Made by a program: the position numbers and the translations under genes
Assembly (NCBI GenBank): GCA_949959185.1
Contig: CATLIX010000031.1
Coordinates: 1 to 39,649 of the forward strand
DNA length: 39,649 nt
Direction: 5' to 3'
From: an uncultured Eubacterium sp.
Lineage (GTDB): Bacteria; Bacillota; Clostridia; Lachnospirales; Lachnospiraceae
Shown here: piece after piece, positions 17,770 to 25,602 of the stretch
Position numbering within the stretch: position 1 is the stretch's first letter
Layout of the letters: every line of letters begins with the position of its first letter
Notes under the pieces: generated by a model
The model's database searches: none
The model's input: the letters and a program-made list of their open reading frames with translations, nothing else
Told to the model about the DNA's origin: nothing

Positions 17770-19202
17770 GAGGTTTGTCGCAGGATGAGATTTTTGAAAT
17801 CATGACCTTTCTGGAAATAAATCTGGGTCATCTCATTTGTGGATTCTTTTTTGGAAAACTGGCAGAACTCCTTCTGGGAACAGAGGAGAGCGGCAGGCGC
17901 AGATGGTCCGTAATGGCAGTTTACTCCATTACCATGGTCTTTCTGGGAGAAATTCCCGTTGTGCTGGACAGTTTTCTGGCATACGTTATGGGGGCTCTGG
18001 CGGTGCTTTTTGCCCTGCTGTTGGAAAGCCGGGCTGACGTGTGGATAAAAGTTTTCCTCTGCACCACCTTTTTTTCCATACGATTCCACGTAATGTCAGC
18101 TATCAATCAGATTAATATGTCCATATTCGATTTGGAAATCATTTTTTTCCATAAAGTGACAGAGAACCGCTATGTTGGCGTGTGGCAGATTTCCATTGTC
18201 GGTATTGTTCTGTCCGCGACGTTGGGATTACTGCTGCTGGTGGGGAGTTTTGCTGTCATAACAAAGTTTGCCGCCCGGAATGTGCCTTTTCAGAGACGGA
18301 AGCCCGGCGGAAAAGAAATTCTGTTTCTGATGATGCCGGGAATTCTGGGGGCTCTCTGCTATTTTATCATTCACTGGATTCATGTGGAATCGGCTCCGGG
18401 ACAGAGTGCCTCCTGGTTCAGCCCCTGGCAGCATGTTTCCATCTGGCTTGCAATTCTTATGGTTAATATCGTGAGCCTTGCGTCCATTTTTGTGGTGTGG
18501 AAACTGTTTCAGGAACTGGAGCAGAAGCAGGAAGAAGAAAAGTACCAGGAACTGCTGGAACATCAGATGCGGGAAATGCAGTCCCATATCCGGGAAATCG
18601 AACAGCTTTACGGAGGAATCCGCGGTATGAAGCATGATGTGAAAAATCATATTGCTGTCATGGAATCTCTGATGGAACAGCAGAATTATGAAGAAGCCCG
18701 CACATATATGGGTTCTGTGGAACAGGCCCTGGAGCAGATGGAATATGTACATAAAACGGGAAATCCTGTCACCGACGTAATCATCAATGAAAAATATAGC
18801 CGGGCAAAAGAAGAAAACGTCCGGTTTGAAACAGAATTTTTCTTTCCGGCTCAGGCAGGTTTGGATGTGTTTGATATCAGTATCATTTTAAATAACGGGC
18901 TGGAAAATGCGCTGGAGGCTGTAACCGGAGAGCCGCAGGAGAACCGGAAGATTATCCTGCGTTCCCGCAGCAGGAAACGGGTATTCCTGATTGAAATCAG
19001 AAATACATTTACCGGTTCCCTGGTATGGGATGAGAGACAGGGCCTTCCTCTGTCGGCTAAAGAGGACGGGCAGTGCCATGGCCTGGGGCTTAAGAATATC
19101 CGGAGGGTAGCGGAAAAATATTACGGAGCCATGGATATTGAAGTCCGGGACGGAACATTTCTGCTGACTGTTATGCTGAACATAAATACACGAAATCAGT
19201 GA
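17766..19202 (+). CDS. GHKL sensor histidine kinase (AgrC-like)
   Basis: This is a 478-residue membrane kinase whose N-terminal half (1-245) contains about six hydrophobic helices, as in peptide-sensing AgrC/ComD kinases. A coiled coil (about 245-285) leads to the phospho-acceptor region GMKHDVKNHIAVM (SPOB_a/HisKA_7-like) and a GHKL ATPase domain with IILNNGLENALEAV and the G box GLGLKNIRRV. It overlaps the LytTR regulator gene by 4 bases. No AgrB-type protease or AgrD-type pre-peptide gene is visible on either side, so the ligand may be made elsewhere or may not be a peptide. The 3' end lies inside a 45-bp tandem duplication. Confidence 0.9.
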   Translation: MRGLSQDEIFEIMTFLEINLGHLICGFFFGKLAELLLGTEESGRRRWSVMAVYSITMVFLGEIPVVLDSFLAYVMGALAVLFALLLESRADVWIKVFLCTTFFSIRFHVMSAINQINMSIFDLEIIFFHKVTENRYVGVWQISIVGIVLSATLGLLLLVGSFAVITKFAARNVPFQRRKPGGKEILFLMMPGILGALCYFIIHWIHVESAPGQSASWFSPWQHVSIWLAILMVNIVSLASIFVVWKLFQELEQKQEEEKYQELLEHQMREMQSHIREIEQLYGGIRGMKHDVKNHIAVMESLMEQQNYEEARTYMGSVEQALEQMEYVHKTGNPVTDVIINEKYSRAKEENVRFETEFFFPAQAGLDVFDISIILNNGLENALEAVTGEPQENRKIILRSRSRKRVFLIEIRNTFTGSLVWDERQGLPLSAKEDGQCHGLGLKNIRRVAEKYYGAMDIEVRDGTFLLTVMLNINTRNQ

Positions 19203-19279
19203 CTGACGTATGGAACATGGAGTGAAGTGATAAAACGAAATCAGTGACTGACGTATGGAATATGGAGTGAAGTGATGAA
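19190..19279 (+). repeat. 45-bp direct tandem duplication at the kinase-queH junction
   Basis: Copies 19190-19234 and 19235-19279 match at 43 of 45 positions, and a further ACGAAAT follows at 19280-19286. The first copy contains the kinase stop; the second contains the ribosome site and ATG of queH. One of the two differences (ATA in copy 1, ATG in copy 2) decides which copy has a start codon. Confidence 0.95.
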
Positions 19280-20000
19280 ACGAAATTATCAGAAAGAACT
19301 GGACAGGATTCTGGAAGAACAGGAAAAGCAGGGCCGGGTGCCCACCTTATTTCTTCATAGCTGCTGTGCTCCCTGCAGCAGTTATGTGCTGGAATATTTA
19401 TCCCGGTATTTTCAGATTACCGTATTTTATTACAATCCCAATATCTGGCCGGAGGAAGAATACCGCAAACGGGCGGAAGAACAGAAACAGTTTATCCGCA
19501 GGTTCCGGCAGGATATGTCAGATGAGGAAAAGCTCTGCCATCCCATTACATTTCTGGAAGGGGATTATGAGAAAGAACGGTTTTATCAGACCGTCAAAGG
19601 GCTGGAGGAGATTCCGGAGGGAGGGGAGAGGTGTTTTCGCTGTTATGAGCTGCGCCTGCGGGAAGCAGCCCAACATGCCGAAAAGCTGGGCATGGATTAT
19701 TTTACCACAACACTGTCCATCAGCCCTCTGAAAAATGCGGAAAAATTAAATGAAATCGGGGAAAGGCTGGCAGAAGAATACGGCGTATCTTATCTGGTTT
19801 CTGATTTTAAGAAGAAAAACGGATTTAAGCGTTCCACAGAGCTTTCCGGAATGTACGGTATGTACCGGCAGGACTACTGCGGCTGCGTGTTCTCCATGAG
19901 GGAACGCCAGAGCCGGAAACAGGGAGCGGCAGAACCGGAACCAGGAGCGGAAAGCAGCAGTCCAAAAGCAATGGAAGAACAAAACTTTAATAGCAGATAA
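19275..20000 (+). CDS. queH: Epoxyqueuosine reductase QueH
   Basis: QueH (former DUF208) is the iron-sulfur enzyme that converts epoxyqueuosine to queuosine in tRNA, the non-orthologous replacement of QueG. The 241-residue product has the vicinal-cysteine motif HSCCAPCSSY (C30, C31, C34), the second cysteine pair RCFRCYELRLREAA (C120, C123), FYYNPNIWPEEEY and DYCGC. These cysteines bind the cluster and metal in the characterised enzyme. ATG at 19275 follows GGAG; a GTG at 19272 is one codon earlier. The C-terminal 30 residues are low-complexity Gln/Pro/Ser and probably disordered. argH follows after 28 bases. Confidence 0.93.
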   Translation: MKRNYQKELDRILEEQEKQGRVPTLFLHSCCAPCSSYVLEYLSRYFQITVFYYNPNIWPEEEYRKRAEEQKQFIRRFRQDMSDEEKLCHPITFLEGDYEKERFYQTVKGLEEIPEGGERCFRCYELRLREAAQHAEKLGMDYFTTTLSISPLKNAEKLNEIGERLAEEYGVSYLVSDFKKKNGFKRSTELSGMYGMYRQDYCGCVFSMRERQSRKQGAAEPEPGAESSSPKAMEEQNFNSR

Positions 20001-20028
20001 TAAGAAAAAGAGAAAGAAGGAAATACTT

Positions 20029-21450
20029 ATGGCACAGTTATGGGGCGGACGCTTCACAAAAGAAACAGATCAGCTGGTTTACCGGTTCAATGCATCCATA
20101 TCTTTTGACCGGAAATTTTACAGACAGGACATGGAAGGAAGCATTGCCCATGTAAAAATGCTGGGTAAACAGGGGATTTTGACGGAAGCGGAGACGCAGG
20201 AAATCGTAAAAGCAATCAAAGAAATTTTATGGGAAGTGGAAGAGGGTACGCTGGAAATTTCCCAGGACTACGAGGATATTCACAGCTTTGTGGAGGCCAC
20301 GCTGATTGAGCGTCTGGGGGATACCGGGAAAAAGCTGCACACGGGAAGGAGCAGAAATGACCAGGTGGCTCTGGATATGCGCCTTTTCACCAGACAGGAA
20401 GTGCTGGAAACGGATGAACTGCTGAGAGAACTGCTGCAGGTGATTTACGATATTATGGAGCATAATCTGGATACTTATATGCCGGGATTCACCCATTTGC
20501 AGAAAGCCCAGCCGGTAACGCTGGCCCATCATCTGGGGGCCTACTTTGAAATGTTTAAGCGGGACCGTCAGCGCATGGAAGACATTTACCGGAGAATGAA
20601 TTACTGTCCTCTGGGTTCCGGGGCCCTGGCGGGAACCACCTATGATCTGGACCGGTATTATACGTCAGAACTGATGGGATTTTCAGGGCCTGCCTTAAAC
20701 AGCATGGACGGTGTATCAGATCGGGATTATCTCATTGAATTTCTGTCGGCTCTGTGTACCATTATGATGCATTTAAGCCGGTTTTCAGAAGAAGTGATTA
20801 TCTGGAACAGCAATGAATATCAGTTTATAGAAATTGACGACGCCTACAGCACCGGAAGCAGTATTATGCCTCAGAAGAAAAATCCGGATATCGCAGAACT
20901 TGTCCGGGGAAAAACAGGCCGGGTCTACGGGGCCCTGATTTCCCTGCTCACCACCATGAAAGGGCTTCCGCTGGCTTACAATAAAGATATGCAGGAGGAT
21001 AAGGAGCTGACCTTTGACGCCATGGATACGGCAAAAGGCTGCCTGGCCCTTTTTACAGGAATGCTTTCTACCATGAAATTCCGGAAAGAGCAGATGGAAG
21101 CCAGCGCCAGAAACGGGTTTACCAACGCCACGGATGCTGCGGATTATCTGGTAAATCATGGAGTACCTTTCCGTGACGCCCATGGCATTGTGGGCCGGCT
21201 GGTACTGTACTGCATTGAGAAAAATAAAGCCATCGACGACATGACACTGGAGGAATTAAAAACGGTCAGCTCCGTATTTGAAGCAGATATTTTTGAAGCT
21301 GTTTCCATGAAAACCTGTGTGGAAAAAAGGCTGACACTGGGTGCTCCGGGACAGGAAGCCATGAAAAAAGTTCTGGAGCTGGAGCGGGAATACCTGGACA
21401 GCGACTGGAAGAGAGAGCTTAAGGACTGGGAGCAGGAGCTTTTGAAGTAA
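20029..21450 (+). CDS. argH: Argininosuccinate lyase
   Basis: ArgH cleaves argininosuccinate to arginine and fumarate, the last step of arginine synthesis. The 473-residue protein is full length (MAQLWGGRFTKETDQLVYRFNASISFD) and shows the fumarase/ASL superfamily motifs: HTGRSRNDQVALD, FTHLQKAQPVT (catalytic His region) and the signature GSSIMPQKKNPD with the catalytic Ser. No argG is adjacent, so the arginine pathway is split in this genome. It sits between queH and asd without clear transcription signals of its own. Confidence 0.97.
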   Translation: MAQLWGGRFTKETDQLVYRFNASISFDRKFYRQDMEGSIAHVKMLGKQGILTEAETQEIVKAIKEILWEVEEGTLEISQDYEDIHSFVEATLIERLGDTGKKLHTGRSRNDQVALDMRLFTRQEVLETDELLRELLQVIYDIMEHNLDTYMPGFTHLQKAQPVTLAHHLGAYFEMFKRDRQRMEDIYRRMNYCPLGSGALAGTTYDLDRYYTSELMGFSGPALNSMDGVSDRDYLIEFLSALCTIMMHLSRFSEEVIIWNSNEYQFIEIDDAYSTGSSIMPQKKNPDIAELVRGKTGRVYGALISLLTTMKGLPLAYNKDMQEDKELTFDAMDTAKGCLALFTGMLSTMKFRKEQMEASARNGFTNATDAADYLVNHGVPFRDAHGIVGRLVLYCIEKNKAIDDMTLEELKTVSSVFEADIFEAVSMKTCVEKRLTLGAPGQEAMKKVLELEREYLDSDWKRELKDWEQELLK

Positions 21451-21527
21451 AAACGGTAATCCGGAATAAGAGCGGGAGCAAAATAGAGGATTTGTATAAA
21501 TACGGATATGATATTTTGTGAAATTTG

Positions 21528-21533
21528 TATAAT
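21528..21533 (+). promoter_or_regulatory. Possible -10 box upstream of asd
   Basis: A perfect TATAAT lies in the 192-base argH-asd gap, but no good -35 box is found at normal spacing. No lysine riboswitch or T-box pattern was recognised in this gap. Confidence 0.25.
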
Positions 21534-21642
21534 ATACGAATTGCTTTTTTCCCCTGAATGTATTAGTATATTTCGAAAAGACAGTTGTTCGCGGTATGCG
21601 GACAGAAAAATCCCGAAACAGGGAAAAGTGAGGAGATATGAA

Positions 21643-22728
21643 ATGAGTCAGAAATTAAAAGCAGGAATACTTGGCGGCACCGGAATGGTAGGGCAGCGCT
21701 TTATCGCCCTTTTGGAGAATCATCCCTGGTTTGAGGTGACTACCATTGCAGCAAGCCCCCGCTCTGCGGGCAAGCGGTATGAAGAAGCAGTGGGGAACCG
21801 CTGGAAAATGGATACCCCCATGCCGGAAGCAGTGAAAGATATTGTGGTTATGAATGTAAATGAAGTGGAAGCAGTGGCTTCCAGGGTAGACTTTGTGTTC
21901 AGCGCCGTGGATATGTCCAAAGAGGAAATTAAGGCCATTGAGGAAGCCTATGCAAAAACAGAGACCCCGGTGGTTTCCAATAACAGCGCTCACCGGTGGA
22001 CGCCGGATGTGCCCATGGTGGTGCCGGAAATCAATCCGGAGCATATGAAAGTCATTGATTTTCAGAAAAAGCGTCTGGGCACGGAGCGGGGCTTTGTGGC
22101 AGTGAAACCAAACTGCTCCATTCAGTCTTATGCACCTGTGCTTACTGCCTGGAAAGAGTTTGAGCCTTATGAGGTGGTAGCTACTACTTATCAGGCTATT
22201 TCCGGTGCGGGCAAGACATTTAAGGACTGGCCGGAGATGGAAGGAAATATCATTCCCTATATCGGCGGCGAGGAAGAAAAGTCAGAAAAGGAACCCCTCC
22301 GTATCTGGGGAGAAATCAAAGACGGCGTAATTGTGCCGGCAGAGAGCCCTGTGATTACCTGCCAGTGTATCCGTGTGCCGGTGCTGAACGGACATACGGC
22401 GGCAGTATTTGTAAAATTCCGTAAGAAACCCACCAGAGAACAGCTGATTGAGAAACTGAGAACCTTCCGCGGTGCGCCGCAGGAGCTGAAGCTGCCCAGT
22501 GCGCCGGAGCATTTTATCCAGTATCTGGAGGAAGATAACCGTCCCCAGGTAACGGAAGATGTGAATTACGAACATGGAATGGGCGTCAGCGTGGGGCGTC
22601 TGCGGGAAGATACGGTGTATGACTGGAAGTTTATCGGACTGTCTCATAATACCGTGCGGGGCGCGGCAGGAGGCGCGGTGCTCTGTGCGGAGCTGCTGAA
22701 AGCCCAGGGGTATATTGCAGCGAAGTAG
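21643..22728 (+). CDS. asd: Aspartate-semialdehyde dehydrogenase
   Basis: Asd reduces aspartyl phosphate to aspartate semialdehyde, the branch point to lysine/diaminopimelate, threonine and methionine. The 361-residue protein has the NADP-binding GILGGTGMVGQRF, the catalytic Cys at C158 in VKPNCSIQ, and later PVLNGHTAAVFVKF and GLSHNTVRGAAGGAVL. The short segment around the active Cys and the overall length indicate the archaeal/fungal-like Asd branch, common in clostridia, rather than the E. coli type. ATG at 21643 is chosen because AGGAG precedes it; 45 further in-frame codons upstream (from 21508) have no ribosome site and are unrelated to the family. Confidence 0.95.
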   Translation: MSQKLKAGILGGTGMVGQRFIALLENHPWFEVTTIAASPRSAGKRYEEAVGNRWKMDTPMPEAVKDIVVMNVNEVEAVASRVDFVFSAVDMSKEEIKAIEEAYAKTETPVVSNNSAHRWTPDVPMVVPEINPEHMKVIDFQKKRLGTERGFVAVKPNCSIQSYAPVLTAWKEFEPYEVVATTYQAISGAGKTFKDWPEMEGNIIPYIGGEEEKSEKEPLRIWGEIKDGVIVPAESPVITCQCIRVPVLNGHTAAVFVKFRKKPTREQLIEKLRTFRGAPQELKLPSAPEHFIQYLEEDNRPQVTEDVNYEHGMGVSVGRLREDTVYDWKFIGLSHNTVRGAAGGAVLCAELLKAQGYIAAK

Positions 22729-22790
22729 TAAGGAAGAGAAAGATTCCATCCATCTCCGCGGATGTCTGAATAAAATATGAGGTAATAAAA

Positions 22791-23126
22791 ATGGAAAAAA
22801 AAATAAAGGATATTACATTTGAGGTAAGCCAGGAACTGGTAAAGTTATTTGGTGACAAAATTGAACGTATTGTTTTGTATGGCTCTTATGCCCGCGGAGA
22901 TTTTGAGATGGAATCAGACATTGACTTTATGGTTTTGCTAAATTGTAATCAGGAGGAAATAACAGAAAATCGTAAAGCAATGAGCAGGGTTGCAAGCCGG
23001 ATTGGTTTGCAGAATGACATTATGGTATCACTGCTTGCACGTAATTATAATGAATATAAAAATAATATGAAGTACCAGCCGTTTTATCAGAATATAGAAA
23101 GAGAAGGCATGAGTATTTATGGATAA
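22791..23126 (+). CDS. MNT-domain nucleotidyltransferase (MntA-like antitoxin)
   Basis: This 111-residue minimal nucleotidyltransferase contains the diagnostic GSx10DxD motif: G31-S32, then ten residues, then D43-I44-D45 (YGSYARGDFEMESDIDFMVLL region). MNT proteins paired with HEPN partners act in some systems as AMP-transferring antitoxins (HepT-MntA of Shewanella). It overlaps the HEPN gene by 8 bases, which implies coupled translation. The gene is preceded by GAGGT and starts 62 bases after asd. The activity on its partner is inferred from the family and from the overlap, not shown. Confidence 0.85.
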   Translation: MEKKIKDITFEVSQELVKLFGDKIERIVLYGSYARGDFEMESDIDFMVLLNCNQEEITENRKAMSRVASRIGLQNDIMVSLLARNYNEYKNNMKYQPFYQNIEREGMSIYG

Positions 23127-23538
23127 ACGAAGAGCAGATCTGGCCATGTATCGTCTGGAGACGGCGAAGCAATGTATTATATCTGCAGGAACTCTGGCTG
23201 GGATATCGGATTATAAAGGTGCGGCAAACCGTTCCTATTATGCTGTTTTTCATTGTATGAGAAGCGTGCTGGCGTTGAGTTCTGTGGATTTTTCAAAACA
23301 TTCCGCGGTAGGCGCTTATTTTCGGAAAGAGTATATTAAGACAGGAATATTTGATGTAACAATGTCAGATATTATATCAGAAGCCTTTGATATTCGAAGT
23401 GACAGTGACTACAATGATTATTTTGTAATATCGAAAAAAGAAGTCGAAGAGCAAATAGCAAACGCCCGGTATTTCTACGAGAAAGTGGAAATGTATGTTT
23501 TAACACAGATTAAAAATATTCCGGGAACAGAGAAATGA
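23119..23538 (+). CDS. HEPN-domain protein (toxin-like partner of MNT protein)
   Basis: This 139-residue all-helical protein contains NRSYYAVFHCMRSVL near residue 37, the core of the HEPN (PF05168-type) domain, and a closing helix VEEQIANARYFYEKVEMYV. HEPN proteins are often RNases or substrate-binding partners of MNT nucleotidyltransferases. The RNase-type RX4HXY tyrosine motif of HepT is not evident; the R-x6-H within NRSYYAVFH may be structural rather than catalytic. So it could be a toxin, or a substrate-binding partner as in the Haemophilus HI0073/HI0074 pair. It ends 15 bases before a strong terminator, which closes the two-gene unit. Confidence 0.82.
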   Translation: MDKRRADLAMYRLETAKQCIISAGTLAGISDYKGAANRSYYAVFHCMRSVLALSSVDFSKHSAVGAYFRKEYIKTGIFDVTMSDIISEAFDIRSDSDYNDYFVISKKEVEEQIANARYFYEKVEMYVLTQIKNIPGTEK

Positions 23539-23553
23539 TGGATGGTATTCAGG

Positions 23554-23597
23554 GGTGTGCCGCAATGAAGTGAAAACTTCAGAGCGGTACACCTTTT
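23554..23597 (+). terminator. Rho-independent terminator of the MNT-HEPN pair
   Basis: GGTGTGCCGC pairs with GCGGTACACC (one G-T wobble), with an inner TGAAGT/ACTTCA hairpin, followed by TTTT at 23594-23597. It lies just after the HEPN stop. Confidence 0.88.
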
Positions 23598-23671
23598 AAA
23601 ATGTATGAAAGGATAAAAGGAGAGATTATATTTCAGAAAAAGCGGCATTGCTGTGAAAGAATTAACGATTC

Positions 23672-23700
23672 TTGCATTCTCACAGGTTTCCGGTTAGAAT
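23672..23700 (+). promoter_or_regulatory. Candidate promoter of the hydrogenase operon
   Basis: TTGCAT (23672-23677) and TAGAAT (23695-23700) are separated by exactly 17 bases, 70 bases before the flavoprotein gene and downstream of the preceding terminator. Confidence 0.45.
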
Positions 23701-23769
23701 GAACGTAAGATTGATGGAACAGGGAGGAATTCTATCAGTCTGCATAAAAAATAAACAGGGAGAAGGAAT

Positions 23770-25602
23770 ATGAGCAGATTATCAGTAATTTCTACGGACA
23801 AGGTAAATTCTACCACAGAAACACTGATGAAGGAATTTACACAGCGTATTATCGCAAATCCGCCAGGGGTCTGTCCCGTTGACATGCAGCTTGCATTTTT
23901 GAAGGTATGTCATGCCCAGACCTGTGGAAAATGTGTTCCATGCCGAATCGGACTGGGCATTCTGGAAGAACTTCTGGAAAGCGTTCTGGATAATACGGCA
24001 ACCATGGAAACACTTGACTTAATTGAACATACAGCTACCAATATCAAAAATTCTGCGGATTGCGCCATTGGGTTTGAGTCCGCCCGCATGGTGCTGGCCG
24101 GACTGGAAGGATTTAAAGAGGATTATATTTCCCATGTGAGAGAGCATCAGTGTACAGGAACCTTTGAGCAGCCCATTCCATGCGTCACCCTCTGTCCGGC
24201 AAATGTGGACATTCCAGGGTATATTGCACTGGCCGGGGCCGGCCGCTGCGAGGATGCGGTGCGTCTGATTCGGAAGGACAACCCCTTCCCGACGGCGTGC
24301 GCGCTGATTTGTGAACATCCCTGTGAGAAGCGGTGCCGCAGGAATATGATAGATGATTCCATCAATATCCGTGGAATCAAACATTATGTGATGGATAAAG
24401 CCAATGCAAAGAAGGTTCCGGTTCCTGCCTGTGCAGAGTCCACCGGAAGGAAGGTGGCAATTATCGGCGCCGGCCCTTCCGGGCTTACAGCAGCATATTT
24501 TCTGCAGCTTATGGGACATCAGACCACTGTGTATGAAGAAAAAGCACAGCCTGGAGGTATGCTTCGCTATGGAATTCCAAATTACCGGTTCCCAGGGGAA
24601 AGGCTTAAGGAAGATATCGACGCCATCCTTTCCACAGGTGTGGAACTGAAACTGAATGCGGCAATTGGAACAGAAGAGCTGAAAGAAATCAACGATACAT
24701 ACGATGCGGTATACATTGCAATTGGCGCTCATGCGGAAAAGCGCCTGAATCTGGAAGGAGAGGACAGCGGAAATGTGATTTCAGCCGTGGAAATGCTGCG
24801 TGAAATCGGAGATGACAGATATCCGGATTTCACAGGACAGCGGGTAATTGTAGTGGGCGGTGGAAATGTAGCCATGGACTGTGCAAGAACAGCCATCCGT
24901 TCCAATGCAAAAACAGTCAGTATTGTATACCGCAGGCGCAAGGAAGATATGACAGCTCTGCCGGCGGAGGTGGAAGGGGCTATTGCAGAGGGAATTGAGC
25001 TCCTTACTTTAAAAGCGCCCCTTCGGGTGGAGAAAGATGAAAAGGGCAATGTGGCGGCTTTGTGGGTGCAGCCTCAGATTATCGGTAAGGTAAGAGGCGG
25101 CCGCCCTTCTCCGGGAAAAGCAGACAAGGCGGAAGAACGGCTGGAATGCGACGTAATCCTTATGGCTGTGGGGCAGGATATTATTACAGAGCCCTTTGCA
25201 CAGGCCGGGATTGCCACGAAAAGCGGAAGAATTCTGGCAGATGCTTCCTGCGCCCTGAACCGTGTGGGCATGTATGCAGGAGGAGACTGTGTATCCGGGC
25301 CGGCAACGGTAATCAAGGCCATTGCAGCCGGGAAAGTGGCAGCGGCCAATATTGATGAATTTCTGGGCTGCAATCATGAGATTTCCGTGGATGTGGAGAT
25401 TCCGGAACCGCTGTTAAATGATAAGGTTCCATGCGGACGTGTAAATCTGGGTGAGAAGGAATCCTGGGCCCGCAAAGATAATTTTGAAGGCATTGAATAT
25501 ACCATGAGCGACGAAGAAGCATATCAGGAGGCAAGTCGCTGCCTGCGGTGTGACCGCCATGGCTGCGGTGTATTGAGAGGAGGCAGACAGGACAAATGGT
25601 AA
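23770..25602 (+). CDS. NuoF-like/GltD-like fused flavoprotein oxidoreductase
   Basis: This 610-residue cytoplasmic protein probably moves electrons between NAD(P)H and the hydrogenase encoded just downstream. Residues 1-125 resemble the C-terminal cluster domain of NuoF, with TCGKCVPCRIG (C52, C55, C58) and a fourth Cys, C98, for a 4Fe-4S cluster. Residues about 128-215 are the GltD-type N-terminal domain with two cysteine groups (CVTLCPANVDIPGY; CALICEHPCEKRC). Then come an FAD site (VAIIGAGPSGLTAAY, QPGGMLRYGIP) and an NAD(P)H site (VIVVGGGNVAMDCARTA, VYRRRKEDM). A Cys-rich end (CLRCDRHGC) may bind a further cluster. It overlaps the hydrogenase gene by 7 bases. GltB is absent, so this is not glutamate synthase. 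Confidence 0.88.
   Translation: MSRLSVISTDKVNSTTETLMKEFTQRIIANPPGVCPVDMQLAFLKVCHAQTCGKCVPCRIGLGILEELLESVLDNTATMETLDLIEHTATNIKNSADCAIGFESARMVLAGLEGFKEDYISHVREHQCTGTFEQPIPCVTLCPANVDIPGYIALAGAGRCEDAVRLIRKDNPFPTACALICEHPCEKRCRRNMIDDSINIRGIKHYVMDKANAKKVPVPACAESTGRKVAIIGAGPSGLTAAYFLQLMGHQTTVYEEKAQPGGMLRYGIPNYRFPGERLKEDIDAILSTGVELKLNAAIGTEELKEINDTYDAVYIAIGAHAEKRLNLEGEDSGNVISAVEMLREIGDDRYPDFTGQRVIVVGGGNVAMDCARTAIRSNAKTVSIVYRRRKEDMTALPAEVEGAIAEGIELLTLKAPLRVEKDEKGNVAALWVQPQIIGKVRGGRPSPGKADKAEERLECDVILMAVGQDIITEPFAQAGIATKSGRILADASCALNRVGMYAGGDCVSGPATVIKAIAAGKVAAANIDEFLGCNHEISVDVEIPEPLLNDKVPCGRVNLGEKESWARKDNFEGIEYTMSDEEAYQEASRCLRCDRHGCGVLRGGRQDKW

Noticed and set aside
21451-21642. Possible lysine riboswitch or T-box before asd
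   Set aside because: No conserved riboswitch core or T-box sequence was recognised; only a lone TATAAT is seen.
23598-23769. Vestigial gene before the hydrogenase operon
   Set aside because: Two ribosome-site-like sequences (AAAGGAGAG, GGAGG) occur, but no frame of useful length follows either.
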